Assembly (NCBI GenBank): GCA_026125895.1
Contig: JAHCKG010000005.1
Coordinates: forward strand, 124,001 to 188,000
DNA length: 64,000 nt
Source of the DNA: Pseudolabrys sp.
Lineage (GTDB): Bacteria; Pseudomonadota; Alphaproteobacteria; Rhizobiales; Xanthobacteraceae
Direction: 5' to 3'
The first letter of the stretch is position 1; every line of letters starts with the position of its first letter. Of the stretch, positions 24,746 to 33,145 are shown piece after piece. Made by a program: the position numbers and the translations under genes. Below the pieces are notes generated by a model. The model had not been told where the DNA came from and did no database searches. It worked only from the letters and a program-made list of their open reading frames with translations.

Positions 24746-25120
24746 TCACTTGCACTTCCTCAGCGTCACCCGCCCGCCCGGCTGCTGGTCCATCTCGACG
24801 CGGTCGGCATCGATGAGCTTGAGCGTGTAACGCGCCTGCGCGTTGCTGATCTGGCCGGTGGTGAAGACATCGACGACGCGATATTCCGACGCGCCGCCGC
24901 GCTGCACCGATTTGTTGCGGTAGGCTGGAACGCCGCTGTTGCTGTCGGTGCGCTGATTGCCGCTGAACGAGATGACGCGCAGCCGGGCGCAATCGATCGG
25001 GCCTTTCTCGGTCGAGGCGCTGACGCCCCAGCTTCCCGAGATCGGATAAATGTCGGCGAGCGCCGGCGCGGCCGTCAAAGCAACGGCGGCGAGCGCGGCG
25101 ATGATCGATGCCTTGGCCAT
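24746..25120 (-). CDS. Exported hypothetical protein
   Basis: 124 residues from the ATG at 25120. The N terminus MAKASIIAALAAVALTAAPALA is a signal peptide, so it is periplasmic. The mature domain has two Cys (DCARL and the penultimate Cys near RKCK) that may form a disulfide, and reads like a small beta-sandwich (GSWGVSASTEKGPIDCARLRV, VVDVFTTGQISNAQARYTLKL). I do not recognise the family. Five additional codons upstream (start at 25135) would break the signal peptide pattern. Confidence 0.7.
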   Translation of the reverse strand: MAKASIIAALAAVALTAAPALADIYPISGSWGVSASTEKGPIDCARLRVISFSGNQRTDSNSGVPAYRNKSVQRGGASEYRVVDVFTTGQISNAQARYTLKLIDADRVEMDQQPGGRVTLRKCK

Positions 25121-25175
25121 GCCTCTTTCTAACACGGCGGCCGGGCCCGCGGATCAGCAAATCGGCGCGGTATGA

Positions 25176-25823
25176 TTAACGGACCTTGTACGCGGCCATG
25201 AAAGTGCGAACGGCAATGCCGACGACATAGGCGATGCGTTCCTCGGTCGGCGGCGGGCCGAAGTTGAACAGCATCGGCTTGAGCATGGTGGCGTGGCAGG
25301 TCTCGATGAACTGCGCCGCCGCGATCTCGTGGTCGTCGATGGCGAGGATGCCGGCGTCGGTCTGCGCCTTGAGATAGGCGGCGAGGCTGGCGACGCCGCG
25401 GGCAGGGCCGGATTCGTAGAGCTTGCGGCCGACTTCCGGCATGCGCTCGGCGACCGCGATCACGGTGCGCCAGGACGACAGGCGCTGCGGATTGCCGAGC
25501 GCCTTGACGAAGGCCTTGCCGCGGCGGAGCAGCACCGCCTCGACGTCATGGTCGTTGGGGTCGAAGTCGAAAACGCCGTCGAGCTGCATGACACACTCGC
25601 CGCGCACCATGCCGTCGAACAGGTCGTCCTTGTCCTTGAAGTAGACGTACAGCGTGCCCTTCGACACGCCGGCCGCCTTGGCGATGTCCATCATGCTGGC
25701 GGCGTCGAAGCCGCGGTCGAGGAAGACCTTGCGGGCGCCGTCGAGAATCTGGCGCCGCTTGGCGCTGTCATCAGCGGTGTCGTTCGGCCGGTCCAGCAGG
25801 CTGTCCGCCTGGCTCTCATTCAT
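25176..25823 (-). CDS. TetR family repressor of the adjacent EmrAB pump
   Basis: 215 residues from the ATG at 25823 ([11 protein letters not shown]), with GGAGAG upstream. The helix-turn-helix is near 45-70 ([32 protein letters not shown]), followed by an all-helical ligand domain ([42 protein letters not shown]). Divergent from the pump genes, with two near-identical palindromes in the shared intergenic region, so it most likely represses both itself and the pump and is released by a pump substrate. Confidence 0.9.
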   Translation of the reverse strand: MNESQADSLLDRPNDTADDSAKRRQILDGARKVFLDRGFDAASMMDIAKAAGVSKGTLYVYFKDKDDLFDGMVRGECVMQLDGVFDFDPNDHDVEAVLLRRGKAFVKALGNPQRLSSWRTVIAVAERMPEVGRKLYESGPARGVASLAAYLKAQTDAGILAIDDHEIAAAQFIETCHATMLKPMLFNFGPPPTEERIAYVVGIAVRTFMAAYKVR

Positions 25824-25951
25824 CGCTGCTCTCCCCGAGACGAATTCTATCGTCACGTCAGTCCTTTGCCTGGCCCCGGACGGCTTGTCCCCCGACGAAA
25901 CCGCCCGTTGCGCACATAAATTTATATGGCGCAATCCATCTAAAGAATCAA

Positions 25952-25970
25952 TGACCGAACCGTTCGGTCA
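25952..25970. promoter_or_regulatory. TetR-type operator, site 1
   Basis: TGACCGAACCGTTCGGTCA is a perfect inverted repeat (TGACCGAAC and its complement around one base). It ends four bases before the -35 box of the pump promoter. The only difference from site 2 is the central base. Confidence 0.85.
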
Positions 25971-25973
25971 ATA

Positions 25974-26002
25974 TTGACAGCCTCCCAGTACCGGCGTATT
26001 TG
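25974..26002 (+). promoter_or_regulatory. Promoter of the EmrAB-type pump genes
   Basis: TTGACA (25974-25979) and TATTTG (25997-26002) with 17 bases between them, a near-consensus housekeeping promoter. It is bracketed by the two operators, so repressor binding would cover both the -35 side and the start site. Confidence 0.7.
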
Positions 26003-26008
26003 CATCGT

Positions 26009-26027
26009 TGACCGAACGGTTCGGTCA
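26009..26027. promoter_or_regulatory. TetR-type operator, site 2
   Basis: TGACCGAACGGTTCGGTCA, a perfect inverted repeat matching site 1 except at its centre. It lies just after the -10 box and 14 bases before the pump gene ATG. Centre-to-centre distance from site 1 is 57 bases. Confidence 0.85.
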
Positions 26028-26041
26028 TTTGGAGCTATTCT

Positions 26042-27358
26042 ATGTTGCAGCGCGCCAAGAGTTCCGACGGGTCCCGGCTCAGCGTCGTCGCCCCGGATCA
26101 GGCCGCCCCCGATCAAGCCGCTGCGGCGGTGCCGGCGGGCGAGGCCGTGGAACAACCGATCGCCAAAGAGGACGCCAAGGCGGCGCAGCCGGAAACGCCG
26201 GCCGCCAAGGCGGGCCTTGGCGCCGCGCTGAAGCGCAACCGCAAGCGCGTGCTCATGGGCGTCGGCGCCGTCGTCGCCGTCGCGGCGGTGTGGGGCGGCA
26301 TCAGTTACGTCGTCACCGGCCGCTACCTGGTCTCGACCGATGACGCCTATGTCCGCGCCGACTCGACCACGCTCGCCGCCAAGGTGTCGGGCTACGTCGC
26401 GTCCATCGCCGTTGACGACAACTCATACGTTCACGCCGGCGACGTCATCGCTCGCATCGACGACGGCGACTACCGGCTCGCGGTCAACGCCGCCCGCGAC
26501 AAGGTGGCGACGCAGGATGCGACCGTCGCCCGCATCGGCCGCCAGATCGAGGCCCAGCAGGCGATGGTGACGCAGGCGCAGGCGCAGCTTCTGTCCGCCG
26601 AAGCCCAAGCCAAGCGCGCCGAACTCGAACTCGCGCGCCAGCAGAAGCTCGCCGGCAACGCCTTCGCCAGCCAGCAGACTTTGGAGCAGGCGCAGTCCAA
26701 CCGCGACCAGACCAGCGCCGCCGTCGTCTCGGCCAAGGCGCAGATCGTCGCCGCCAACGCCAATGTCGATGTGCTCAAGGCGCAGCAGTTAGAGGCCTCG
26801 CGCACGCTCGACGAACTCAAGACCGCGCAGGCCAAGGCCGAGCGCGACCTGTCCTTCACCGAAATCCGCGCGCCGATCGACGGCGTCATCGGCAACCGCG
26901 CCGCCAAGACCGGCGACTTCATGCAGACCGGCCAGCGTTTCGCCAGCCTGGTGCCGCTCGACGACGTCTATGTCGATGCCAATTTCAAGGAAACGCAGTT
27001 GAGGCGGCTGCGGCCGGGCCAGCCGGTCGACGTCAGCGTCGATGCGCTGCCCGAGCACGATATCCACGGCACGGTGGCCAGCATGTCGCCGGCGTCGGGA
27101 TCGGTGTTCTCGCTGCTGCCGCCCGACAACGCCACCGGCAACTTCACCAAGATCGTTCAGCGCATCCCGGTGCGCATCAAGGTGCCGGCCGATGTCGCCA
27201 ACCGCAAGCTGTTGCGGCCCGGCATGTCGGTAGTGGTGAGCGTCAACACCAAGTCGGCCAAGAATTCCTCCGTCGCGGACGGCGGCTCCTGGTTCGCGGC
27301 CAATGCCGCGCCGGCCGCCACGCAGTCCGCATCGAACGACCAGTCTCTCCGGCGGTAA
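26042..27358 (+). CDS. emrA: HlyD/EmrA family membrane fusion protein
   Basis: 438 residues. A cytoplasmic N-terminal stretch of about 70 residues, one membrane helix (VLMGVGAVVAVAAVWGGISYVV near 72-93), then a periplasmic part: lipoyl half-motif (AAKVSGYVASIAVDDNSYVHAGDVIARID), a long alpha-hairpin rich in Gln/Ala (about 150-270), the second lipoyl half (FTEIRAPIDGVIGNRAAKTGDFMQTGQ) and a beta-barrel. It links the inner membrane pump to an outer membrane channel. GGAG eight bases before the ATG. The next gene starts 13 bases after the stop. Confidence 0.92.
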   Translation: MLQRAKSSDGSRLSVVAPDQAAPDQAAAAVPAGEAVEQPIAKEDAKAAQPETPAAKAGLGAALKRNRKRVLMGVGAVVAVAAVWGGISYVVTGRYLVSTDDAYVRADSTTLAAKVSGYVASIAVDDNSYVHAGDVIARIDDGDYRLAVNAARDKVATQDATVARIGRQIEAQQAMVTQAQAQLLSAEAQAKRAELELARQQKLAGNAFASQQTLEQAQSNRDQTSAAVVSAKAQIVAANANVDVLKAQQLEASRTLDELKTAQAKAERDLSFTEIRAPIDGVIGNRAAKTGDFMQTGQRFASLVPLDDVYVDANFKETQLRRLRPGQPVDVSVDALPEHDIHGTVASMSPASGSVFSLLPPDNATGNFTKIVQRIPVRIKVPADVANRKLLRPGMSVVVSVNTKSAKNSSVADGGSWFAANAAPAATQSASNDQSLRR

Positions 27359-27371
27359 GCGAAAGCGCATC

Positions 27372-28979
27372 ATGAGTACGCTTACCGCCAACGACGCGCT
27401 TCCGGTTGCCGCACGTTCCCCGACAGGCGGCGCCGGAAGCGCGGAATCTTTAGCCGCCAGGCGCAGGCTCCTGGGCTTCGTCGTGATGTGCTTCGGCATG
27501 TTCATGGCGATCCTCGACATCCAGATCGTCTCGGCCTCGCTCAGCGAGATCCAGGCCGGCCTGTCCGCTTCCGCCGACGAGATCCCGTGGGTGCAGACCT
27601 CGTACCTGATCGCGGAAGTCATCGCGATCCCACTGTCTGGCTATCTGTCGCGTGCCCTCGGTACGCGCGTTCTGTTCACCGTCGCCGCCGCCGGCTTCAC
27701 GTTGGCCAGCGTCATGTGCGGCCTGTCTTCCTCGATCAACAGCATGATCCTGTGGCGCGCGCTGCAGGGTTTCATCGGTGGCGGCATGATCCCCACCGTG
27801 TTTGCTGCCGCCTACATCATCTTCCCCGGTCCCCGGCAGAAGATGGTGGCTCCGGTGGTCGGGCTGATCGCAACCCTTGCCCCCACGATCGGCCCGACTG
27901 TCGGAGGTTACGTCACCGAAGCTTTGTCCTGGCACTGGCTGTTCTTCATCAACATCGTTCCGGGCATCGCCGTGTCGCTGCTGGCCTGGATGCTGATCGA
28001 CATCGACAAGCCCGACCACACGCTGCTCAGCCGCTTCGACTGGTGGGGCCTGTTGTCGATGGCCGGCTTCCTCGGCGCCGCCGAATACGTGCTGGAGGAG
28101 GGGCCGCGCAAGGGCTGGTTCGACGAGGAGGAGATCCTGCTGCTGGCGATCGTCTCGGTGGCCTGCGCCGTCGCCTTCTTCACGCGCTCGCTGATGGCGA
28201 AGAATCCGATCGTCGATCTGCGCGCCTTCACCAACCGCAACTTCGCGATGGGCAGCCTGTTCTCCTTCGTGCTCGGCATCGGCCTTTACGGCCTGACCTA
28301 TCTCTATCCGGTCTATCTGGCGCAGGTGCGCGGCTACAACGCGCTGATGATCGGCGAAACCATGTTCGTCTCCGGCGTCGCCATGTTCATGACGGCGCCG
28401 ATTGTCGGCCAGCTCACGCAGCGCGTCGATCCGCGCTACATCCTGATGACCGGCTTTTTGCTGTTCGCCATCGGCACCTGGCAGATGACCGGGCTGACCA
28501 AGGATTGGGATTTCTGGGAGCTGTTGTGGCCGCAGATCTTCCGCGGCGTCGGCCTGATGGCGGCGATGGTGCCGGTGACCAACACCGCGCTCGGCACGCT
28601 CGATCCGGCGCGGCTGAAGAACGCTTCCGGCCTGTTCAACCTGACGCGCAATCTCGGCGGCGCCATCGGCCTCGCCGTCATCAACACGCTGCTCAACGAC
28701 CGCATGGATCTGCATCTCGTGCGCCTGCACGAGGCGGTCAACGGCGCCAGTGTCGCCGCGACCGAGACGCTCAACGAACTGACGCAGAAGTTCGGCGGCA
28801 GCGACGGCGCGCTGCTCGCGCTCAAGCAGGTGTCGATGATGGCGCGGCAGCAGGCGCTGGTGATGAGCTTTGCCGACGTCTTCTTCATGCTGACCGTGAT
28901 GTTCGTCGGCCTCGCGGCCGCCGGCATCATGATGAAGAAGCCGCAGGCCCCGGCCGGCGGCGGCGGCGGCGGGCATTGA
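27372..28979 (+). CDS. emrB: DHA2 family MFS drug/proton antiporter (EmrB type)
   Basis: 535 residues from the ATG at 27372 (MSTLTANDALPVAARS), with about 14 membrane helices. DHA2 signatures: FVVMCFGMFMAILDIQIVSASLSEIQAGLSAS in helix 1, WVQTSYLIAEVIAIPLSGYLSRALGTR, LWRALQGFIGGGMIPTVFAA (motif C region) and LAPTIGPTVGGYVTEALSWHWLFFINIVPG. It would export hydrophobic compounds with EmrA; the substrate is unknown. Ends in a glycine-rich tail. In operon with emrA. Confidence 0.94.
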   Translation: MSTLTANDALPVAARSPTGGAGSAESLAARRRLLGFVVMCFGMFMAILDIQIVSASLSEIQAGLSASADEIPWVQTSYLIAEVIAIPLSGYLSRALGTRVLFTVAAAGFTLASVMCGLSSSINSMILWRALQGFIGGGMIPTVFAAAYIIFPGPRQKMVAPVVGLIATLAPTIGPTVGGYVTEALSWHWLFFINIVPGIAVSLLAWMLIDIDKPDHTLLSRFDWWGLLSMAGFLGAAEYVLEEGPRKGWFDEEEILLLAIVSVACAVAFFTRSLMAKNPIVDLRAFTNRNFAMGSLFSFVLGIGLYGLTYLYPVYLAQVRGYNALMIGETMFVSGVAMFMTAPIVGQLTQRVDPRYILMTGFLLFAIGTWQMTGLTKDWDFWELLWPQIFRGVGLMAAMVPVTNTALGTLDPARLKNASGLFNLTRNLGGAIGLAVINTLLNDRMDLHLVRLHEAVNGASVAATETLNELTQKFGGSDGALLALKQVSMMARQQALVMSFADVFFMLTVMFVGLAAAGIMMKKPQAPAGGGGGGH

Positions 28980-28987
28980 CCCGGCCT

Positions 28988-29026
28988 GCCGCGAGCGAGT
29001 GGCACTCGCGGCGTTATAAAGTTTTT
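28988..29026 (+). terminator. Possible terminator after the pump operon
   Basis: GCGAGT-GGC-ACTCGC forms a tight hairpin nine bases after the stop, with an alternative outer pairing GCCGCGAG/CTCGCGGC. A GTTTTTG tract follows about 12 bases later, further than ideal. Confidence 0.4.
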
Positions 29027-29148
29027 GTCGGCTCAACCTGCCGGCGCCTCGCTGTTTTACCCGAGCGACCTCGAGGCGGGCTCGACGTTTCAGCCGGGCC
29101 GTCGCACACTGACCCGTGGCTGCCGGGCAGCCTTACGGGGGGCGCGAC

Positions 29149-29709
29149 ATGGAGCTTCCGGGTACGAATTATCTTTATAACCTCGCGATGATATCCGTCA
29201 CCTTTGCCGGCTTCGCCGCGTTGTTGGCGGCGTTCCGTCAGATGGTCGGCGGGCAGGTCACCAAGCATGACGCCTTTCTTATCCGCTCGGCGCTGGTGCG
29301 AAGTCTGATCGTCACGGTCTGTGCGCTGCTTCCACCCTTGCTGGCCCTGTTCGAATTGCCCGGCGCGGTCATCTGGCGCGTCTCGAGTCTCAGTGCCGCC
29401 GTCTTGATGGCCGCCTTCACGATCTCCTGGCCATGGGTCATCAGGCGCATGGCGACCGACAAGCCGCTCTCAAGAACGGCTCAACTTTATCACGGTGCGC
29501 AGTTGCTGACGGCCGCGTTCCTGTTTTTCGCGTCGCTCGGAATATTCTTTCAACCGGCGGCCGGGCATTTCGCTGCAGGTGTCTCGGTCTTCATGCTGAC
29601 GAGCTGGATTTCAGTATTGTTGTCGCTCGAGATTTTCCTGCATCAAGGTCCGGTGTCGCAGCAAGCGAGCAATAATGGGGACGGCCAGCCGCGACCGACA
29701 TTGCCGTGA
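29149..29709 (+). CDS. Hypothetical membrane protein with four predicted helices
   Basis: 186 residues, not recognised. I chose the ATG at 29149, preceded by a G-rich ribosome binding site (ACGGGGGGCG). Hydrophobic segments: LYNLAMISVTFAGFAALLAAF, SLIVTVCALLPPLLALFEL, SSLSAAVLMAAFTISWPWVI, GAQLLTAAFLFFASLGIFF and FMLTSWISVLLSLEIFL, giving four or five membrane spans. The C terminus is a short polar tail. It stands alone between the pump operon and the NEW3/ABC operon, on the same strand as both. Confidence 0.65.
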   Translation: MELPGTNYLYNLAMISVTFAGFAALLAAFRQMVGGQVTKHDAFLIRSALVRSLIVTVCALLPPLLALFELPGAVIWRVSSLSAAVLMAAFTISWPWVIRRMATDKPLSRTAQLYHGAQLLTAAFLFFASLGIFFQPAAGHFAAGVSVFMLTSWISVLLSLEIFLHQGPVSQQASNNGDGQPRPTLP

Positions 29710-29910
29710 CCGACATTGCCGCGACCGCGTTTCGCGGCTGCGAAAAATATTGCAGTAATTTAATGTTCGTCCACGTAAATGCGGCACCAATTTCGTCCAA
29801 ATTGTGCGAGACACGACTGACCGTTGCCACGGCGTTCGTCGTGGCTTTTCACATGGGGGCGACGTCATCGCGTGCACGGCCTGATGGGCCGGGCTCGGGG
29901 ATTGCTCGCC

Positions 29911-31071
29911 ATGAATCATCGTTTTCTCGCTATCGCCGCGGCGCTGTGCGCCTTTGCCGCGCCGGCCTTCGCCGCCGACACCCACGACGTCAAAGGTCTT
30001 TATCTCCTGACCGACTATCCGGCTGTCACCGTGCAGCCGGGCGCGACGTCCACCGTCAATATCAAACTGCATAACTACGACATGGCGCCGGAGCGGCTGG
30101 CGTTGTCGGTCGGTGGCGTGCCGAAAGGCTGGACCGCGACCTTGCTCGGCGGCGGCCAGCCGATCGCCGCGGCGATGCCGGCGGCCGACGACACCACGAC
30201 GATCGACCTGCGGCTCGACGTGCCGAAGGACGCGCAGATCGGCACCCAGACCATCACCGTGAACGCCGACGGTCCCAACACGCATATCGCGCTGCCGGTT
30301 GCGGTCACGCTCGCCAAGCAGCTGCCGGCGAAGCTGTCGCTGTCGTCGCAACTGCCGGAGCTGCGCGGCAACGTGCATTCGAGCTTCGAGTATACTTTCA
30401 CTATCAAGAACGACAGCGGCAAGAAGCTGCTGGTCAGCCTCGCGGCCCAGGCGCCGAACAATTTCGACACCTCGTTCACCGAAGCCTATGGGACGCAGCA
30501 ACTGACCGCGATTCCGGTCGATGCCGGAAAGACCAAGGATGTGAAGCTCAAGGTCACGCCGCCCGACAACGTCGATGCCGGGCATTATCCGGTGAAGGTG
30601 AACGTCGTCGCCGATGACGCCAAGGCCTCTTCCGAGGTCGCGCTCGACATCACCGGCCAGCCCAAACTGTCGCTCGCCGGCCGCGACGGCCTGCTCAGCG
30701 CCGCCGCGACCGCCGGCAAGCAGAGTTCGGTGCCTGTCGTCATCAGCAACACCGGCACGGCGCCCGCCGAGAACGTCAAGCTTTCGAGCAATGCGCCGAG
30801 CGGATGGAAGGTGTCGTTCGAGCCGAAGAGCATCGAGCGCATTGCGCCCAACCAGCATGCGCAGGTGCAGGCGCTGATCACGCCGCCGGCCAAGGCCATT
30901 GCCGGCGACTATGTGACGGGGCTGAGCGCATCGACCCATGGCGAAACCGGCAATGCCAGCTTCCGCGTCGCCGTCACCACCTCGACCATGTGGGGCATCG
31001 CCGGCGCCGGCCTGATCGGCGCGGCGCTGCTGATCATGGTCGGCGCGGTCGCCCGCTTCGGACGGCGCTGA
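29911..31071 (+). CDS. Exported NEW3-domain protein (COG1470 type) of an ABC unit
   Basis: 386 residues from the ATG at 29911. Signal peptide MNHRFLAIAAALCAFAAPAFAAD, then three immunoglobulin-like NEW3 (NPCBM-associated) repeats, each with a GxxxxxxVxIxNxGxxP type core (VQPGATSTVNIKLHNYDMAPERL; NVHSSFEYTFTIKNDSGKKLL; AGKQSSVPVVISNTGTAPAENV). A C-terminal membrane helix (MWGIAGAGLIGAALLIMVGAVARF) anchors it with the repeats in the periplasm. Its stop shares one base with the ATPase start (TGATG). Most likely the accessory component of the ABC system; ligand unknown. Confidence 0.82.
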   Translation: MNHRFLAIAAALCAFAAPAFAADTHDVKGLYLLTDYPAVTVQPGATSTVNIKLHNYDMAPERLALSVGGVPKGWTATLLGGGQPIAAAMPAADDTTTIDLRLDVPKDAQIGTQTITVNADGPNTHIALPVAVTLAKQLPAKLSLSSQLPELRGNVHSSFEYTFTIKNDSGKKLLVSLAAQAPNNFDTSFTEAYGTQQLTAIPVDAGKTKDVKLKVTPPDNVDAGHYPVKVNVVADDAKASSEVALDITGQPKLSLAGRDGLLSAAATAGKQSSVPVVISNTGTAPAENVKLSSNAPSGWKVSFEPKSIERIAPNQHAQVQALITPPAKAIAGDYVTGLSASTHGETGNASFRVAVTTSTMWGIAGAGLIGAALLIMVGAVARFGRR

Positions 31072-32078
31072 TGGACGCGCTCGCCATGCCCCGCGCCGGT
31101 TCGGCTGCATCAGCCGCGCCGGCGCAGACGGTGATCGCGGTGAACGGGCTCACCAAGCGCTACGACAAGACCACGGCGGTGGACGGCATCACCTTCAATG
31201 TCGCCGCCGGCGAAATCTTCGGCCTGCTCGGTCCGAACGGCGCCGGCAAGACCACGACAATTCTGATGTTGCTCGGCCTGAGCGACATCAGCGGCGGAAC
31301 GGCGCGTGTCTTCGGTCACGATCCGATGCGCGAGCCGCTGCAGGTCAAGCGGCTGATCGGCTATCTGCCGGACACCGTCGGCTTCTACGACAACATCAGC
31401 GCCGCCGATAACCTGCATTACACGGCGCGGCTGATCGGCATTGCGAAAGCCGAACGCGGCAAGAAGATCGCCGCGGCGCTCGACCGCGTCGGCCTCAAGG
31501 ACGTCGCCGACAAGAAGGTCGGCGCCTTCTCGCGTGGCATGCGGCAGCGGCTCGGTCTCGCCGAGATCGTCATGAAGGAAGCGCGCATCGCCATTCTCGA
31601 CGAGCCGACCAATGGCCTCGACCCGCAGGCGAGCCTCGAACTGCTCGATCTGATCCGCTCGTTCAAGGCCAATGGCATGACGGTGCTGCTGTCGTCGCAT
31701 CTGCTCGACCGCGTGCAGAGCATCTGCGACCGCGTCGCGCTGTTCAATGCGGGCAAGATTGCGCTGATGGGCACGGTCGGCGAACTCGGCGCCCAGGTGC
31801 TCGGCGGCGGCTTTGCCGTCGAGGTCGAGGCCGATGGCGGCGACAGTCTCGCGAAGCGTCTGGCGGCATTGCCCGGTGTGCGCCAGGTAACCGAGCCGGC
31901 GCCTGGCCGCTTCCGCATGATCTGCGACCGCGACCTGCGCGCCGAAGCCGCCGCCGAAGTGGTGGCGGGGAAGGGGCGGCTGAAACAACTCTCGCTCGAC
32001 CGGCCAAGCCTCGAGACCATCTATACGCGCTACTTCCAGAGCCACGACAATCCGAGGGAGGTGCCCCATGCGGCGTGA
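31071..32078 (+). CDS. ABC transporter ATP-binding protein
   Basis: 335 residues. Complete nucleotide-binding domain: Walker A GPNGAGKTT, Q-loop-region YLPDTVGFYDNISAADNL, signature SRGMRQRLGLAE, Walker B IAILDEPTNGLDP and H-loop LLSSHLLDRVQ. About 100 residues of C-terminal regulatory domain follow, as in ABC-2/NosF/CcmA-type ATPases. The signature is SRGMR rather than LSGGQ, normal for this subfamily. Overlaps both neighbours, so all three genes are translationally coupled. Confidence 0.92.
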   Translation: MDALAMPRAGSAASAAPAQTVIAVNGLTKRYDKTTAVDGITFNVAAGEIFGLLGPNGAGKTTTILMLLGLSDISGGTARVFGHDPMREPLQVKRLIGYLPDTVGFYDNISAADNLHYTARLIGIAKAERGKKIAAALDRVGLKDVADKKVGAFSRGMRQRLGLAEIVMKEARIAILDEPTNGLDPQASLELLDLIRSFKANGMTVLLSSHLLDRVQSICDRVALFNAGKIALMGTVGELGAQVLGGGFAVEVEADGGDSLAKRLAALPGVRQVTEPAPGRFRMICDRDLRAEAAAEVVAGKGRLKQLSLDRPSLETIYTRYFQSHDNPREVPHAA

Positions 32079-33006
32079 GGGATCGGCCCTGCGCGGGCTC
32101 GGCGTGGTGACGCTCAAGGAGTTGTCCGACCACATGACCAGCGCGCGCATGCGCGTGCTGGAATGGCTCGTCGTGCTGGTGGCGCTGGCGGCGGTCTATG
32201 CCGCCATCACACAGGTGAGAGACTCGACGGCGGAGGACCCGTTCCTGTTCCTACGCCTGTTCACCACGGCGCGCGATCCGTTGCCGTCGTTCACCGCCTT
32301 CCTCGGATTCCTGGTGCCGCTGATGGCGATCGGCCTCGGCTTCGATGCGGTCAATGGCGAGCACTCGCGCCGCACGTTGTCGCGCATCCTGTCGCAACCG
32401 ATCTATCGCGACGCGCTGCTGTTCGGCAAATTCCTCGCCGGGCTCGCGACCTTGTCGGTCAGCCTGGTCGTGCTGTGGCTGATCACCATCGGCCTCGGCC
32501 TCATCATGCTCGGCGTGCCGCCGGGCGCCGAGGAGATGGCGCGCGCCTTCATCTTCCTCCTGGTGACCATCGCCTATGCCGGCGTGTGGCTGGCGCTCGC
32601 CATGCTGTCGTCGATCGTGTTCCGCTCGGCGGCGACCGCGGCTTTGGTGACGCTCGGCTTCTGGCTGTTCATCACGCTGATCTGGCCGGCTTTGTCGCCG
32701 GCGATCGTGACGGCCTTCGTGCCAAGCAACGACGAGGCGACCTTGGTGATCGCGGCGCAATCGCTGGCGCGGCTGTCGCCCTCGGTGCTCTATGCCGAAG
32801 CGGTGACGGCGATCCTGCATCCGGCGACGCGGACTTTGGGCCCCGTCTACATTAGCCAGTTGCAAGGCGCGGTGATGGGCTCGCCTTTGTCGCTGTGGAG
32901 CAGCGTGATGGTGGCGTGGCCGCAGATCGTCGGCCTGATCGCCGCGAGCATCCTGCTGTTCGTCGGCGGCTACGTTGCCTTCCAGCGCCAGGAGGTGAGG
33001 GCGTAG
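32068..33006 (+). CDS. ABC-2 type permease
   Basis: 312 residues with six predicted helices. The diagnostic ABC-2 motif is present between helices 2 and 3: GFDAVNGEHSRRTLSRILSQPIYRDALLFGKFLAG. Similar to NosY-like permeases. It begins 11 bases inside the ATPase gene. The presence of an exported NEW3 protein upstream suggests export or membrane remodelling rather than solute import, but nothing in the sequence fixes a substrate. Confidence 0.88.
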   Translation: MRREGSALRGLGVVTLKELSDHMTSARMRVLEWLVVLVALAAVYAAITQVRDSTAEDPFLFLRLFTTARDPLPSFTAFLGFLVPLMAIGLGFDAVNGEHSRRTLSRILSQPIYRDALLFGKFLAGLATLSVSLVVLWLITIGLGLIMLGVPPGAEEMARAFIFLLVTIAYAGVWLALAMLSSIVFRSAATAALVTLGFWLFITLIWPALSPAIVTAFVPSNDEATLVIAAQSLARLSPSVLYAEAVTAILHPATRTLGPVYISQLQGAVMGSPLSLWSSVMVAWPQIVGLIAASILLFVGGYVAFQRQEVRA

Positions 33007-33032
33007 AGAGCGGGAAAGGCCACAGGCTCAAA

Positions 33033-33126
33033 CACCGCTCGTCCCCGCGGAAGCGGAGACCCAGTCTTAAGCCTCGTGGCTAAGAGATCGCCATCTGGAC
33101 CCCCGCTTTCGCGGGGGTGAGCGGTG
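33033..33126. repeat. Palindromic intergenic repeat, family 5 (copy b)
   Basis: Ends CACCGCTCGTCCCCGC and GCGGGGGTGAGCGGTG pair with each other, with each side also hairpinning (CCCCGCGGAAGCGG; CCCCCGCTTTCGCGGGGG). A central CCAG/CTGG pair and an unpaired centre complete it. It lies between the convergent permease and oxoprolinase genes. Confidence 0.78.
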
Positions 33127-33145
33127 TAAACGGGTTCGCTTACGT

